A DNA stretch of 21,637 nucleotides. Source: JBBIJH01 sp037446075. Its GTDB lineage: Bacteria; Bacteroidota; Ignavibacteria; UBA10030; JAHEZR01. A program made the translations under genes and the position numbers. This document shows positions 6,897 through 15,307 of the stretch, one piece after another. Position 1 is the first letter of the stretch. Each line of letters starts with the position of its first letter. The stretch is taken from positions 1 to 21,637 of the forward strand of contig JBBIJH010000029.1 of the NCBI GenBank assembly GCA_037446075.1, in the 5' to 3' direction. A model generated the notes under the pieces. The model was not told the origin of the DNA. It searched no databases and saw only the letters and a list, made by a program, of their open reading frames with translations.

Positions 6897-7664
6897 TTAC
6901 CAATCCGTCCTCGAATTGGTCAGGACAAGTTGCAGTTGCAAGTATTGTGACGGCTTAGCGTCGAAACGATCACCGATAGAAAGCCCAAATTCGATTCCCT
7001 GTTGATTGGCACGCAGGTCGCGCAGATCCGATCCCCCGTCAACGATAAATTTTTCTTCTCCCCACTCGACAAACTCTCCGATGAAGTGTGCCAGCGGACG
7101 AAGGCGGAAACTGTAAGCGAGGAACGCTGAGCCAAAGAAATGTTGAAGCTTATCGCGATCCCCGGCTTCGTTCCTCGGGCTGTCAGCGTAGAAATGCGAG
7201 GGAAGGTTGACGATGCGCGATTCGAATCCTTCCCGGCTTTCTGTAGTGATCGGAAAGTGGATGGGGGTGTGGAGGAGAGGGATTCTCACTCCCACGTTTC
7301 TGTGCTCCATGGTGGCAAAAGTCGCGATAAAAAGGGCTTGGCTTACATCCCCGTTCGTAATCGCTAGTGCACGTTTATAGATTTCATCAACCGCCCGAAG
7401 GTCACCCAACTTTTTCTTCAAATAAATGAACTTCTCGCTTCGGAGATACCGTTTGAGCAACCACGTGCTTTTCACACCGCCGGGGAAAAGAGAAACGAGC
7501 ACCTTCTGAGCAAAACCAAAATCTCCGTCATCAAGATCGTTCTCCGTTTCCCGCTGCTCGAGCGAACGAGGTTCGGCCGCTGGGGCTTCTCCTTGAGCTA
7601 ATCCTCTCTGAACGACGAGAAGTAAACACGCCACGAGAAGAATCGAATGACCTTTCAGAATCAT
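6897..7664 (-). CDS. secreted protein of unknown function with a DKxQHF motif
   Basis: 255 residues. A signal peptide is clear: a Lys-containing start, a hydrophobic core ILLVACLLLVVQ, and a likely signal peptidase site after GLA (residue 23). An acidic low-complexity stretch follows, then a helical region. The C-terminal part has a dense set of polar motifs: DKLQHF (171-176), GEFVEWGEE (196-204) and DLRDLRANQQG (213-223). The spacing D-K-x2-H-F, E, then D-x6-N-x2-G recalls VanZ/DUF2279-like proteins, but I cannot assign it firmly. Likely periplasmic or outer-membrane associated. Between the carboxylase (15 nt) and ntrC-type (22 nt) genes. Confidence 0.7.
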   Translation of the reverse strand: MILKGHSILLVACLLLVVQRGLAQGEAPAAEPRSLEQRETENDLDDGDFGFAQKVLVSLFPGGVKSTWLLKRYLRSEKFIYLKKKLGDLRAVDEIYKRALAITNGDVSQALFIATFATMEHRNVGVRIPLLHTPIHFPITTESREGFESRIVNLPSHFYADSPRNEAGDRDKLQHFFGSAFLAYSFRLRPLAHFIGEFVEWGEEKFIVDGGSDLRDLRANQQGIEFGLSIGDRFDAKPSQYLQLQLVLTNSRTDW

Positions 7665-7679
7665 CGCTCTGCGAGCTGA

Positions 7680-9341
7680 TTACACCTGAATCACACCAGG
7701 GTTGAACTGAGGAATCTCAGGGTTATGATCCGCCACATCGATTCCAAGGGAGATAATCTCACGCGTTTCGAGCGGATCGATAATCCCGTCCACCCACAAG
7801 CGCGCGGCGGCATAGAAGGGATCCATCTCCTTTTCGTATTTCGCCTGAATCTCCGTCAGGAGCTTCTCTTGCTCCTCTTTCGGGACTTCCCGCTTGCCTC
7901 TCATCGTCGAGGACTGTAGTCGAATGGTGAGGAGGGTATGGCTGGCCTGTTCTCCACCCATCACGGCGATTCGCGCCGTAGGCCACGCGAAAATGAGACG
8001 TGGATCATATGCTTTTCCACACATCGCATAGTTCCCTGCACCATAGCTATTGCCCACAATGAAGGTGAACTTCGGGACAACGCTATTCGCGACCGCGTTG
8101 ACCATCTTCGCACCGTCTTTGATAATCCCCCCCTGCTCTGCCCTCGTGCCCACCATAAAGCCCGTGACGTCCTGGAAAAAGACAATTGGAATCTTCTTCT
8201 GATTGCAGTTCATAATAAACCGGGTCGCCTTGTCCGCACTATCCGAATAGATCACTCCGCCGACTTGCATCTCCCCTTGCCTCGTCCTCACGACAGACCG
8301 TTGGTTCGCCACAATTCCCACGGCCCACCCATCGATGTAGGCGTATGCCGTGATCACCGTCTTCCCATAGCCAGCCTTATACTCATCGATCTCGCTGTTG
8401 TCGACCAGTCGGGCCAGGACTTGATACATGTCGAATGGTTTCGTCCGTTCCTGGGGAAGGATCCCGTAGATCTCTTCCGGAGGCAGCTTTGGAAGAGCGG
8501 GTTCCACTCGGGCAAACCCGGCTCTTGGTCGATGTCCGAGTTTCCCAATGATGTTCCGAATCTTCTCGAGGCATTCTTCATCGTTTTTCATCTTGTAATC
8601 GGTCACTCCGCTGATCTCACAATGCATCGCGGCACCGCCAAGCTCTTCGATGTCCGGCTCCTCACCAATCGCGGCTTTCACAAGAGCAGGTCCCGCGAGG
8701 AACACACTTCCGGTATGCTCGACGATCAGCGCTTCGTCACTCATAATCGGCAAATATGCTCCCCCTGCAACACACGGCCCCATGATCGCCGCGATCTGAG
8801 GGATCCCCTTGGCCGACATGACGGCATTATTCCTGAAAATCCTGCCAAAGTGCTCTTTGTCCGGGAAGATTTCACTCTGGAGAGGGAGAAAGACTCCAGC
8901 TGAGTCCACGAGATAAACAATGGGGAGATGATTGTCCATCGCGATTTCCTGTGCACGAAGATTCTTCTTGCACGTGATGGGAAACCACGCCCCTGCCTTC
9001 ACGGTCGCGTCGTTCGCCACGATCACCACCCGACGACCTTGTACGTTTCCAATTCCGAAGATCGTCCCAGAGGCGGGTGCGCCGCCATACTCCTCGTACA
9101 TGCCGTGGGCGGCGTAGAGTCCCAACTCATAGAACTTCGACCCCGCATCAATGAGTTTTGCAATCCGTTCTCGCGCTGTGAGTTTCCCCTTGGCGTGTTG
9201 CTTCTCGATCGCTTGCTGACCGCCGCCCAGTCGTGTTTTTTCGGCCTCCAACTTCAGATCGAGAAGGAGCTTGCGGAAACTGTCCTCGTTTTTCTGGAAG
9301 GTGAGGTCCTTCTTTACTTCGCTTCCTATAGGGCTGTTCAT
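7680..9341 (-). CDS. acyl-CoA carboxylase carboxyltransferase (beta) subunit, methylcrotonyl-CoA carboxylase-like
   Basis: Transfers the carboxyl group from carboxybiotin to an acyl-CoA. 553 residues, near the 535-560 usual for MCC beta. The N-terminal half has GKLTARERI (52-60), YGGAPASGTIFGIG and the oxyanion loop GPCVAGGAY (188-196). The C-terminal half has QDVTGFMVG (390-398), GNSYGAGNYAMCG (430-442) and MGGEQASHTLL, a pattern closest to methylcrotonyl-CoA carboxylase rather than propionyl-CoA carboxylase. The biotin carboxylase/BCCP subunit is not in the window. Its ATG lies 8 nt after the acyl-CoA dehydrogenase stop. Together they suggest branched-chain or leucine breakdown, though geranyl-CoA or another acyl-CoA as substrate is possible. 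Confidence 0.9.
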   Translation of the reverse strand: MNSPIGSEVKKDLTFQKNEDSFRKLLLDLKLEAEKTRLGGGQQAIEKQHAKGKLTARERIAKLIDAGSKFYELGLYAAHGMYEEYGGAPASGTIFGIGNVQGRRVVIVANDATVKAGAWFPITCKKNLRAQEIAMDNHLPIVYLVDSAGVFLPLQSEIFPDKEHFGRIFRNNAVMSAKGIPQIAAIMGPCVAGGAYLPIMSDEALIVEHTGSVFLAGPALVKAAIGEEPDIEELGGAAMHCEISGVTDYKMKNDEECLEKIRNIIGKLGHRPRAGFARVEPALPKLPPEEIYGILPQERTKPFDMYQVLARLVDNSEIDEYKAGYGKTVITAYAYIDGWAVGIVANQRSVVRTRQGEMQVGGVIYSDSADKATRFIMNCNQKKIPIVFFQDVTGFMVGTRAEQGGIIKDGAKMVNAVANSVVPKFTFIVGNSYGAGNYAMCGKAYDPRLIFAWPTARIAVMGGEQASHTLLTIRLQSSTMRGKREVPKEEQEKLLTEIQAKYEKEMDPFYAAARLWVDGIIDPLETREIISLGIDVADHNPEIPQFNPGVIQV

Positions 9342-9349
9342 CGTCTTGT

Positions 9350-10522
9350 TCAGTCTTTAAGAATATTGCGCGCGATGACCATCTTCTGAATCTCGGATGT
9401 TCCCTCGCCGATGGTCATGAGCTTTGCGTCACGATAAAACTTTTCTACAGGGAAGTCTTTGATGAATCCATATCCTCCATGGATCTGGACAGCCTCATTC
9501 GCTGCTTTCACAGCAATCTCGCTCGCAAAGTACTTGGCCTGAGCAGCACTCAACGTAACTTTCCTCCCTTGGTTTCTCTCCCACGCGGCTTTCCACGTCA
9601 AGTATCTTGCCGCGGCGACCTCCGTAGCCATGTCGGCTAGCTTCCACTGGATCGCCTGAAACTCTGCGATCGGCTTTCCGAACTGGTGCCGCTGTTTCGC
9701 GTACCGGGTGCTGTGATCAAGGCAGGCCTGTGCAATTCCCACCGAGAGTGCAGCGATTCCAATCCGCCCATCATCAAGGACGTGAAGAGCCTGTTTGAAG
9801 CCCTCCCCCTCACGTCCAATTAAATTCTCCTTCGGTATTCTCACATTCTCGAAGAGAAGACCTGCTGTGTCGCTCGCTCTTGTTCCCAACTTGTTCTCCT
9901 TCTTCCCGAGTGCAAATCCCTCCATCGTCCGATCAAGGATAAAAGCTGATATTCCATCCTTCCCTTTTGACTTGTCTGTAAGAGCCATGACCACAAATGT
10001 GCCACCGACCGAACCATGCGTTGTAAAAGTCTTGCTGCCGTTGAGAACATAGTAATCACCTTCTCTGGCCGCAGTCGTCTTCATCGCTCCAGCATCGCTT
10101 CCGGAGGACGGTTCGGTGAGCGCCCAAGCCCCAATCTTTCTGCCAGAACAGAGGTCGGGAAGATACTTTTGTCGTTGCTCCTCGGTCCCGAATGTGAAAA
10201 TGTGGTTTGTGCAGAGACCGTTATGTGCGGAGATCGTGAGGCCAATGGAAGGATCATACTTGGAGATTTCTTCGATGATAGCCACTGCCTCGAGGTAACT
10301 AAGGTTCGCGCCACCATACTGTTGTGGGAAGGTGATGCCCATGAAACCGAGCTCGCCGAGACGTTGAACGATCTCGAGAGGAAACTCCTGTGACTCATCG
10401 TACTTCATGACAACGGGCTTGATCTCGCGCTCAGCAAAGTCGTGGGCAAGCTCCCTCACGGCTTTCATCCCCTCGGTCTCCGTCAGCTTGAATCCCGTTT
10501 CAATTTCGAGTTCTTCTGCCAT
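9350..10522 (-). CDS. acyl-CoA dehydrogenase, short/branched-chain (butyryl-CoA dehydrogenase) type
   Basis: FAD enzyme that makes the 2,3-double bond in acyl-CoAs and passes electrons to ETF. 390 residues with helical N-domain, beta-domain (ALTEPSSGSDAG, TFTTHGSVGG) and C-domain (RHQFGKPIAEFQAIQWKLADM, QIHGGYGF). The catalytic base Glu373 is in GEGTSEIQ. Isovaleryl-CoA dehydrogenases have Ala at that spot and the base elsewhere, so this is more likely a short-chain or 2-methyl-branched-chain type. LDDGRIGIAA also matches SCAD. Placed between meaB (22 nt) and the carboxylase beta gene (8 nt), which fits a shared acyl-CoA route ending in propionyl/methylmalonyl-CoA. Confidence 0.93.
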   Translation of the reverse strand: MAEELEIETGFKLTETEGMKAVRELAHDFAEREIKPVVMKYDESQEFPLEIVQRLGELGFMGITFPQQYGGANLSYLEAVAIIEEISKYDPSIGLTISAHNGLCTNHIFTFGTEEQRQKYLPDLCSGRKIGAWALTEPSSGSDAGAMKTTAAREGDYYVLNGSKTFTTHGSVGGTFVVMALTDKSKGKDGISAFILDRTMEGFALGKKENKLGTRASDTAGLLFENVRIPKENLIGREGEGFKQALHVLDDGRIGIAALSVGIAQACLDHSTRYAKQRHQFGKPIAEFQAIQWKLADMATEVAAARYLTWKAAWERNQGRKVTLSAAQAKYFASEIAVKAANEAVQIHGGYGFIKDFPVEKFYRDAKLMTIGEGTSEIQKMVIARNILKD

Positions 10523-10544
10523 ATGCCGTTCTCCGTTTCACCTA

Positions 10545-11504
10545 TCAGGATTTTTCTACAACTCGAAAGGTGGAATATAACTCCTCCGCTGCATCGTAGG
10601 GTGTTGTCTGGAGCGAAAGAAGTGCCACGGCCTTCGCTGCGAGTGCCGCGTTTCGCTCTTCGTTCCAGAAAACCCCCTGAAGTTTTTCGTTCACGAGTTC
10701 TCTTGTTCGATCAAGGATACGCGTTTCTCTTTTCTTTTCGAGGAGCTGCGTTCGTTCTAGAAATTGCCGATGCTTCTGGATCATGGATGCGATTTCGTCG
10801 ATCCCCCTTGTATCGTTGGCGATAGATCTCACAACTTCTGGATTCCAAGTGTCGACCATCGGTTTCAGCCTCAGTACCATTTCAATAGAGGCAACAGCCT
10901 GGTCTGCACCCGGCCTGTCACACTTATTGAGAACAATGAAATCTGCAATCTCCATAAGACCCGCTTTCATCGCCTGGATCGAATCGCCCGATTCGGGAAC
11001 GAGGACAACGATTGTCGTGTCAGCCGCTTTTGCAACATCTAATTCAGATTGGCCGACCCCAACGGTCTCCAGGATCACAAGGTCGTTCCCGGCTGCGTCG
11101 AGAATATCCGCCGCTTCACCCGTTTTCTTGCTCAACCCGCCCAGACTCCCCCTCGATGCCATGCTGCGAAAGAATACGCCGCTATCAAGTTCCACATCTG
11201 TCATCCGAATCCGGTCACCGAGGAGGGCACCTCCTGTAAAAGGGCTTGTGGGATCGACGGCGATGATTCCCACGCGATAATGCTGAAGCCGAAAATGATG
11301 CGCTAGTTTGTTGACAATGGTACTTTTTCCAGCTCCCGGGGGGCCAGTAATTCCGACTCGATATGCCCGGCCAGTATGTGGATAGATTGCTCGGAGGATC
11401 TCAATCGACTCCGGTCGCTCGTCCTCTATAATGGAGATGGCTCGCGCAATCGCAGACCGATCACCTCTCAGAATCTTTTGTAAGAAATCTTTTCCTGCCT
11501 TCAT
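10545..11504 (-). CDS. meaB: methylmalonyl-CoA mutase-associated GTPase MeaB (ArgK/LAO family)
   Basis: G3E-type GTPase that protects and loads cobalamin into methylmalonyl-CoA mutase. 319 residues, the usual length. Walker A GITGPPGAGKST (51-62), the family marker DPTSPFTGGALLGDRIRM, G3-region ETVGVGQSE, and G4 NKCD are all present, followed by the C-terminal dimerisation helices. The mutase itself is not in the window, though it is often adjacent in other genomes. Its presence with the dehydrogenase and carboxylase suggests that propionyl-CoA and methylmalonyl-CoA are handled by the same cell. It starts 34 nt after purD. Confidence 0.95.
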   Translation of the reverse strand: MKAGKDFLQKILRGDRSAIARAISIIEDERPESIEILRAIYPHTGRAYRVGITGPPGAGKSTIVNKLAHHFRLQHYRVGIIAVDPTSPFTGGALLGDRIRMTDVELDSGVFFRSMASRGSLGGLSKKTGEAADILDAAGNDLVILETVGVGQSELDVAKAADTTIVVLVPESGDSIQAMKAGLMEIADFIVLNKCDRPGADQAVASIEMVLRLKPMVDTWNPEVVRSIANDTRGIDEIASMIQKHRQFLERTQLLEKKRETRILDRTRELVNEKLQGVFWNEERNAALAAKAVALLSLQTTPYDAAEELYSTFRVVEKS

Positions 11505-11538
11505 GACTCGCTCTATCTCCTCCGAATGAGATAGCCCG

Positions 11539-12834
11539 TTAGGTTCCCTGCATTGCGCTTACTGCTGTTGCGCCGATGTCGCTTCTGTAGTACGCGCCAT
11601 CGAACGTAATCTTGCTCACTGCTTGATACGCGCGTCCGATGGTGGTTTCCAGGTCGTCGACCGGCCCTAGGGCGGTCACCCCTATGACTCTTCCACCGCT
11701 CGTCACGACTCGGCCCTGATCCTTCTTCGTTCCCGAATGAAACAGCATGACGTTGTCGATGCCTGCTGCAGCCTCAAGTCCGAGGATTTCCTTCCCCGTT
11801 TCATACTTATCGGGATAACCGCCGGAGGCAATGACCACGCACACTGCGCTGAGTGGGCTTGACTTGACTTTGAAGTTCTGGAGGCTCCCCGTTACAGCGG
11901 CTAGGAGGAGTTGAGCGAGATCGCCATTGAGCAAAGGCAGAACAACCTGAGCCTCGGGGTCTCCGAAACGACAATTAAACTCGACCACTTTTGGCCCGGT
12001 CCGCGTCAGCATAAGTCCACAATACAGGCATCCCTTAAAGCGGCGCCCTTCCTTGGCTAATCCATCGAGCGTGGGCCGGATGATCGAGCGCTTGACTTTC
12101 TCCAATATTTTTTCAGTCACAAAGGGCGTGGGCGCGTAAGCCCCCATGCCACCAGTATTCTTTCCGCGGTTTCCATCCAGAATCCGTTTGTGGTCCTGTG
12201 CTGGCGGAAGAACGACGAAATGTTTCCCGTCGCTGATGGCAAGAACGGAAGCTTCTTCCCCTTCCATGAATTCCTCGATGACGACTTGTTCCCCGGCGGG
12301 GCCGAAAACCTTCTTGACCATCATTTCATGAAGGACTTCGAGTGCTTTGTCCTTTGTGTCGCAAATCACGGAGCCTTTTCCGGCAGCGGGGCCGTCGGCT
12401 TTCAGCACCATCGGCGTGGGCATGTCGTTGATATATCGTTCAGCATCATAGCGGTGCTGCAGGTCGAAGGCCCTAAAGTCAGCAGACGGGATCCGATACT
12501 GTTTCATGAAATTCTTGGCGTAAACCTTGCTCCCCTCAATCTCCGCCGCCATCTTTGTCGGACCAAAGATACGCTCCCCGTTCTTTTCGAACTCATCGAC
12601 GATCCCCGCGATCAGCGGGAGCTCAGGTCCAACCACGGTCAGATCCACGCGTTGGCTCCTGGCAAACTTCAACAGGCCCGGGATATCATCGCTGGCGACG
12701 GGTGCAAGCTCCGCAAGCTCTCCAATGCCGGCGTTTCCCGGCGCGCAGTAGATCTTCTCTACCTCTTTGCTCTGTGCAAGCTTCCAGACCAGAGCGTGCT
12801 CCCTTCCTCCCGATCCTACGACTAAGAGCTTCAT
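11539..12834 (-). CDS. purD: phosphoribosylamine--glycine ligase (GAR synthetase)
   Basis: Second step of purine synthesis: ATP-dependent joining of glycine to phosphoribosylamine. 431 residues, as in the family. MKLLVVGSGGREHAL starts the N-domain, followed by APGNAGI, VVGPELPL, the ATP-grasp lid KADGPAAGKGS, EEFMEGEEASVLA, PPAQDHKRILDGNRGKNTGGMGAYAP and the Mg-binding VEFNCRFGDPEAQVVLPLL. No other early pur gene is near except guaB in the same block. It starts 16 nt after the glycosyltransferase stop, so it is part of the minus-strand run. Confidence 0.97.
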   Translation of the reverse strand: MKLLVVGSGGREHALVWKLAQSKEVEKIYCAPGNAGIGELAELAPVASDDIPGLLKFARSQRVDLTVVGPELPLIAGIVDEFEKNGERIFGPTKMAAEIEGSKVYAKNFMKQYRIPSADFRAFDLQHRYDAERYINDMPTPMVLKADGPAAGKGSVICDTKDKALEVLHEMMVKKVFGPAGEQVVIEEFMEGEEASVLAISDGKHFVVLPPAQDHKRILDGNRGKNTGGMGAYAPTPFVTEKILEKVKRSIIRPTLDGLAKEGRRFKGCLYCGLMLTRTGPKVVEFNCRFGDPEAQVVLPLLNGDLAQLLLAAVTGSLQNFKVKSSPLSAVCVVIASGGYPDKYETGKEILGLEAAAGIDNVMLFHSGTKKDQGRVVTSGGRVIGVTALGPVDDLETTIGRAYQAVSKITFDGAYYRSDIGATAVSAMQGT

Positions 12835-12850
12835 CTTCAGATGTCTACCC

Positions 12851-14149
12851 TCACTCTACGAGCAGTTCAAATATCCGCGCCAGGTCCGCGGTCAGGCGCT
12901 TCCGATCGAATTTCTCAACATACTCTTCCTTTGGTCCTTTCAACGTTCCTGATTCATACCGCTCGTACAGAGTCTTGATCGCAGAAGCGATCGCATCAAT
13001 ATCCATGGGATCCACGATGATGCCGGCACCGGAATCCTCGATCGTGTTTCTTGCAACACCCTCCGGGACACAGCCCAGGATTGGCTTTCGAGCTCCGAGA
13101 TACTCAAACAGTTTCCCTGTCGACATCATATCCTCCCCCTTCCCCTTCCCGATGATAAGCCAGAGCACGTCCGAGGATGCGAGATAGCGGACGCATTCTG
13201 TATGATCTACATAGCCCACCACCATCACAACATCCTGCAGTCCCAGCTTGGCCACCAGTTTCATGTTCTCTTCGCGGAAGTGCCCGACGAAGCAAGCTTC
13301 GATTCTGCTCCGGAGGTCAGGCCATTGCTGAAATAGTTTTGAAAGAGCACGGAGAAAATACTTCGGCGTTCGTTTGTCGATGAAGGTGCCAGAGTAGGTG
13401 ATCCGCATTCTCTCCGTCTTTGACCTCGGCGCAAGTCCGTTGAGATCAAAATCTGCCGGGTCAAAGCCCTGGGAGATGATCTGGACATCCTGATACTGAA
13501 GAAAAGGGTATCGTTTCAGCAGGAGTTCCTTGATTCTGCGGTTAATGGTGATCACCTTGTCCGCGGCGCGAAGAACACGGCTTTCAAGCCTCTGATGAAA
13601 CCAGCGATGGAAAGGGGTAAAGTAGAAGTGATACGGATTATCGACCCATGCGTCTCGGTAATCGATGACAAGCGGGAGGCCGGATATCTTCTTCAGTTGG
13701 CGGCCAATTAAGAAGTCGGTGTAGGGTGGCGCCGTCGCAAAAATGAGGTCGAATTTCTCGCGCTTCAGGCACTCCGCTCCCGCCCGAATCGCCTTTCGCT
13801 TCCATCCGATCTTATTATCCGGAAGGAGGAAAAACTGACTTCCAAGGTTCAGACTTTTTCGGATCCACTCCCTCGGCATCTTTGCAACAGGGCTGACGTC
13901 TGCGTTTTTTCTCCCGAAGAGCTGGGTTGGATCGAAGGAGTCTGTGCGGATCACCGGAATGTTGAGCGATTCGACCTCCTTCAAGAGAGAAACGTCGCGT
14001 GCGAAGTAATTGCCTGGGTTGACAGTGAGAACGGTTGGATGCCAGTTGTAGTGAGGAAGGTATTTGATAAACTTAAGAGTGCGCTGGACCCCGCTTAGTC
14101 CAAGCGGAGGAAAATAGTACGCGACGACAAGAACTTTCCTCATTAGCAC
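12851..14149 (-). CDS. glycosyltransferase, GT4-like
   Basis: 432 residues with the two-Rossmann (GT-B) layout. The N-domain starts RKVLVVAYYFPPLGLSGVQRTLKFIKYL, typical of WcaI/GT4-type enzymes with the acceptor-side Gly-rich loop. The middle carries IDYRDAW and ADKVITINRRIKELL. The C-domain has ITYSGTF, VVMVVGYVDHTECVRYLASSDVLW and the donor-sugar loop MSTGKLFEYLGARKPIL with its conserved Glu, then VPEGVARNTIEDSGAG. Likely adds a sugar to a cell-surface or exopolysaccharide intermediate on the inner face of the membrane. Donor and acceptor are unknown. Met1 and Met3 (14143) are both possible starts. The 61-nt gap before it is the largest in the block. Confidence 0.87.
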   Translation of the reverse strand: MLMRKVLVVAYYFPPLGLSGVQRTLKFIKYLPHYNWHPTVLTVNPGNYFARDVSLLKEVESLNIPVIRTDSFDPTQLFGRKNADVSPVAKMPREWIRKSLNLGSQFFLLPDNKIGWKRKAIRAGAECLKREKFDLIFATAPPYTDFLIGRQLKKISGLPLVIDYRDAWVDNPYHFYFTPFHRWFHQRLESRVLRAADKVITINRRIKELLLKRYPFLQYQDVQIISQGFDPADFDLNGLAPRSKTERMRITYSGTFIDKRTPKYFLRALSKLFQQWPDLRSRIEACFVGHFREENMKLVAKLGLQDVVMVVGYVDHTECVRYLASSDVLWLIIGKGKGEDMMSTGKLFEYLGARKPILGCVPEGVARNTIEDSGAGIIVDPMDIDAIASAIKTLYERYESGTLKGPKEEYVEKFDRKRLTADLARIFELLVE

Positions 14150-14210
14150 CGTGTCATGGCTGAAGAGAGCGACTGGCCGGTACGGGACTCAACGGGTCAA
14201 AGAAACCAGA

Positions 14211-15281
14211 TCATAACACAAGAAGTTCTTTCGAGGCCCTATTGAGGACCCTACACCTCCCATTCAGAACAACAATATCATCTTCGATCCGAACGCCACC
14301 AACACCGGGCAGATAAATTCCAGGCTCGATCGTGATCACGTTTCCTGTCTGAAGCTCATATGAGCTATGGGAAGAGATTCTCGGAGGCTCGTGCACCTGG
14401 AGTCCAATGCCATGTCCGAGGGAATGACTAAAGTACCGCCCGAGGCCTCTCTTAGCGATGAAATCCCGAGCGACTGCATCGAGAGCTTTTGCAGTGATAC
14501 CCGTCTTCACGGCATCCAGAGCACTTGCTTGCGCATCGTGGACAATTCCGTACACCTCTCGCAACTTTCGGCTGGGGTTCCCCACGGCCACCGTGCGGGT
14601 AATATCACAACAATAGCCGCGATAGACGCAGCCGAAATCCAGCGTTACAAACTCCCCTCTCCGTATTTTCTTTGCAGAGGCAACGCCATGTGGAAGAGCG
14701 CCGCGGGTGCCGCTGGCAACGATCGGTTCGAAGGAGTCTCGTTCGGCGCCATAGATTTTATGATAATAGGATATTGCAGCAGACACTTCTAGCTCTCGGA
14801 CACCGGGGCGGAGATAGTGAAGAATTTTCTGGAAGACTTTATCCGAAATTTTTGCGGCTTCTCTGATCAGTGCAATTTCTTCATCCTCTTTGACGGAGGA
14901 AATGCTCTCCACAAGATCGGCCTGCGGGGTAAACTTCACTCGAGGAAAAGTTTTCTTCAGCTTCTGGTATTCAGTGTAAGCCAGGTGATTCCCCTCAATC
15001 CCTACTCGCCTCACCCCCTTGAAAATCTTTTGCCTCTCAAGCTCATCAATCAAGCCATCGGCAGCGATAAGGATATTCATTCCCTTTACCTCTTCATGAG
15101 ACTGGCTGTCGTAGCGCGAGTCGGTAACGAAAACCTTTCGTTCTTCCCCGATGAAACACATCCCGCTGGAGCCCGTGAAGCCTGTTAGGTATCGAACATT
15201 CGGCAGATACGTCACCAGCAGGCCGTCAAGCTCGAGTCCTTGGAGCTTCTCCAAAATCCTCTTAATCCGTTTCTGAAACAT
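14211..15281 (-). CDS. Xaa-Pro aminopeptidase/dipeptidase, M24B family
   Basis: Cytoplasmic metallopeptidase that splits the bond before proline at the N-terminus of peptides. 356 residues with a creatinase-like N-domain (VRYLTGFTGSSG, FVTDSRY) and a pita-bread catalytic domain. All five dinuclear metal ligands are visible: D215 (LDFG), D226 (CCDITRT), H290 (HSLGHGIG), E319 (TIEPGIY) and E333 (VRIEDD). The substrate-side His of LPHG (198) is also present. The length fits the short PepQ/YpdF-like group rather than the 440-residue E. coli PepP, so no symbol is given. Starts 26 nt after guaB. Confidence 0.93.
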   Translation of the reverse strand: MFQKRIKRILEKLQGLELDGLLVTYLPNVRYLTGFTGSSGMCFIGEERKVFVTDSRYDSQSHEEVKGMNILIAADGLIDELERQKIFKGVRRVGIEGNHLAYTEYQKLKKTFPRVKFTPQADLVESISSVKEDEEIALIREAAKISDKVFQKILHYLRPGVRELEVSAAISYYHKIYGAERDSFEPIVASGTRGALPHGVASAKKIRRGEFVTLDFGCVYRGYCCDITRTVAVGNPSRKLREVYGIVHDAQASALDAVKTGITAKALDAVARDFIAKRGLGRYFSHSLGHGIGLQVHEPPRISSHSSYELQTGNVITIEPGIYLPGVGGVRIEDDIVVLNGRCRVLNRASKELLVL

Positions 15282-15307
15282 TTCTTGACCGTGCCGATCC
15301 TAAAGGG

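Noticed and set aside
7938..8903. Long plus-strand frame of 321 codons opposite the carboxylase beta gene
   Set aside because: It lies wholly antisense to a strongly conserved gene, has a His/Arg/Pro-rich composition typical of antisense translation, and shows no motif.
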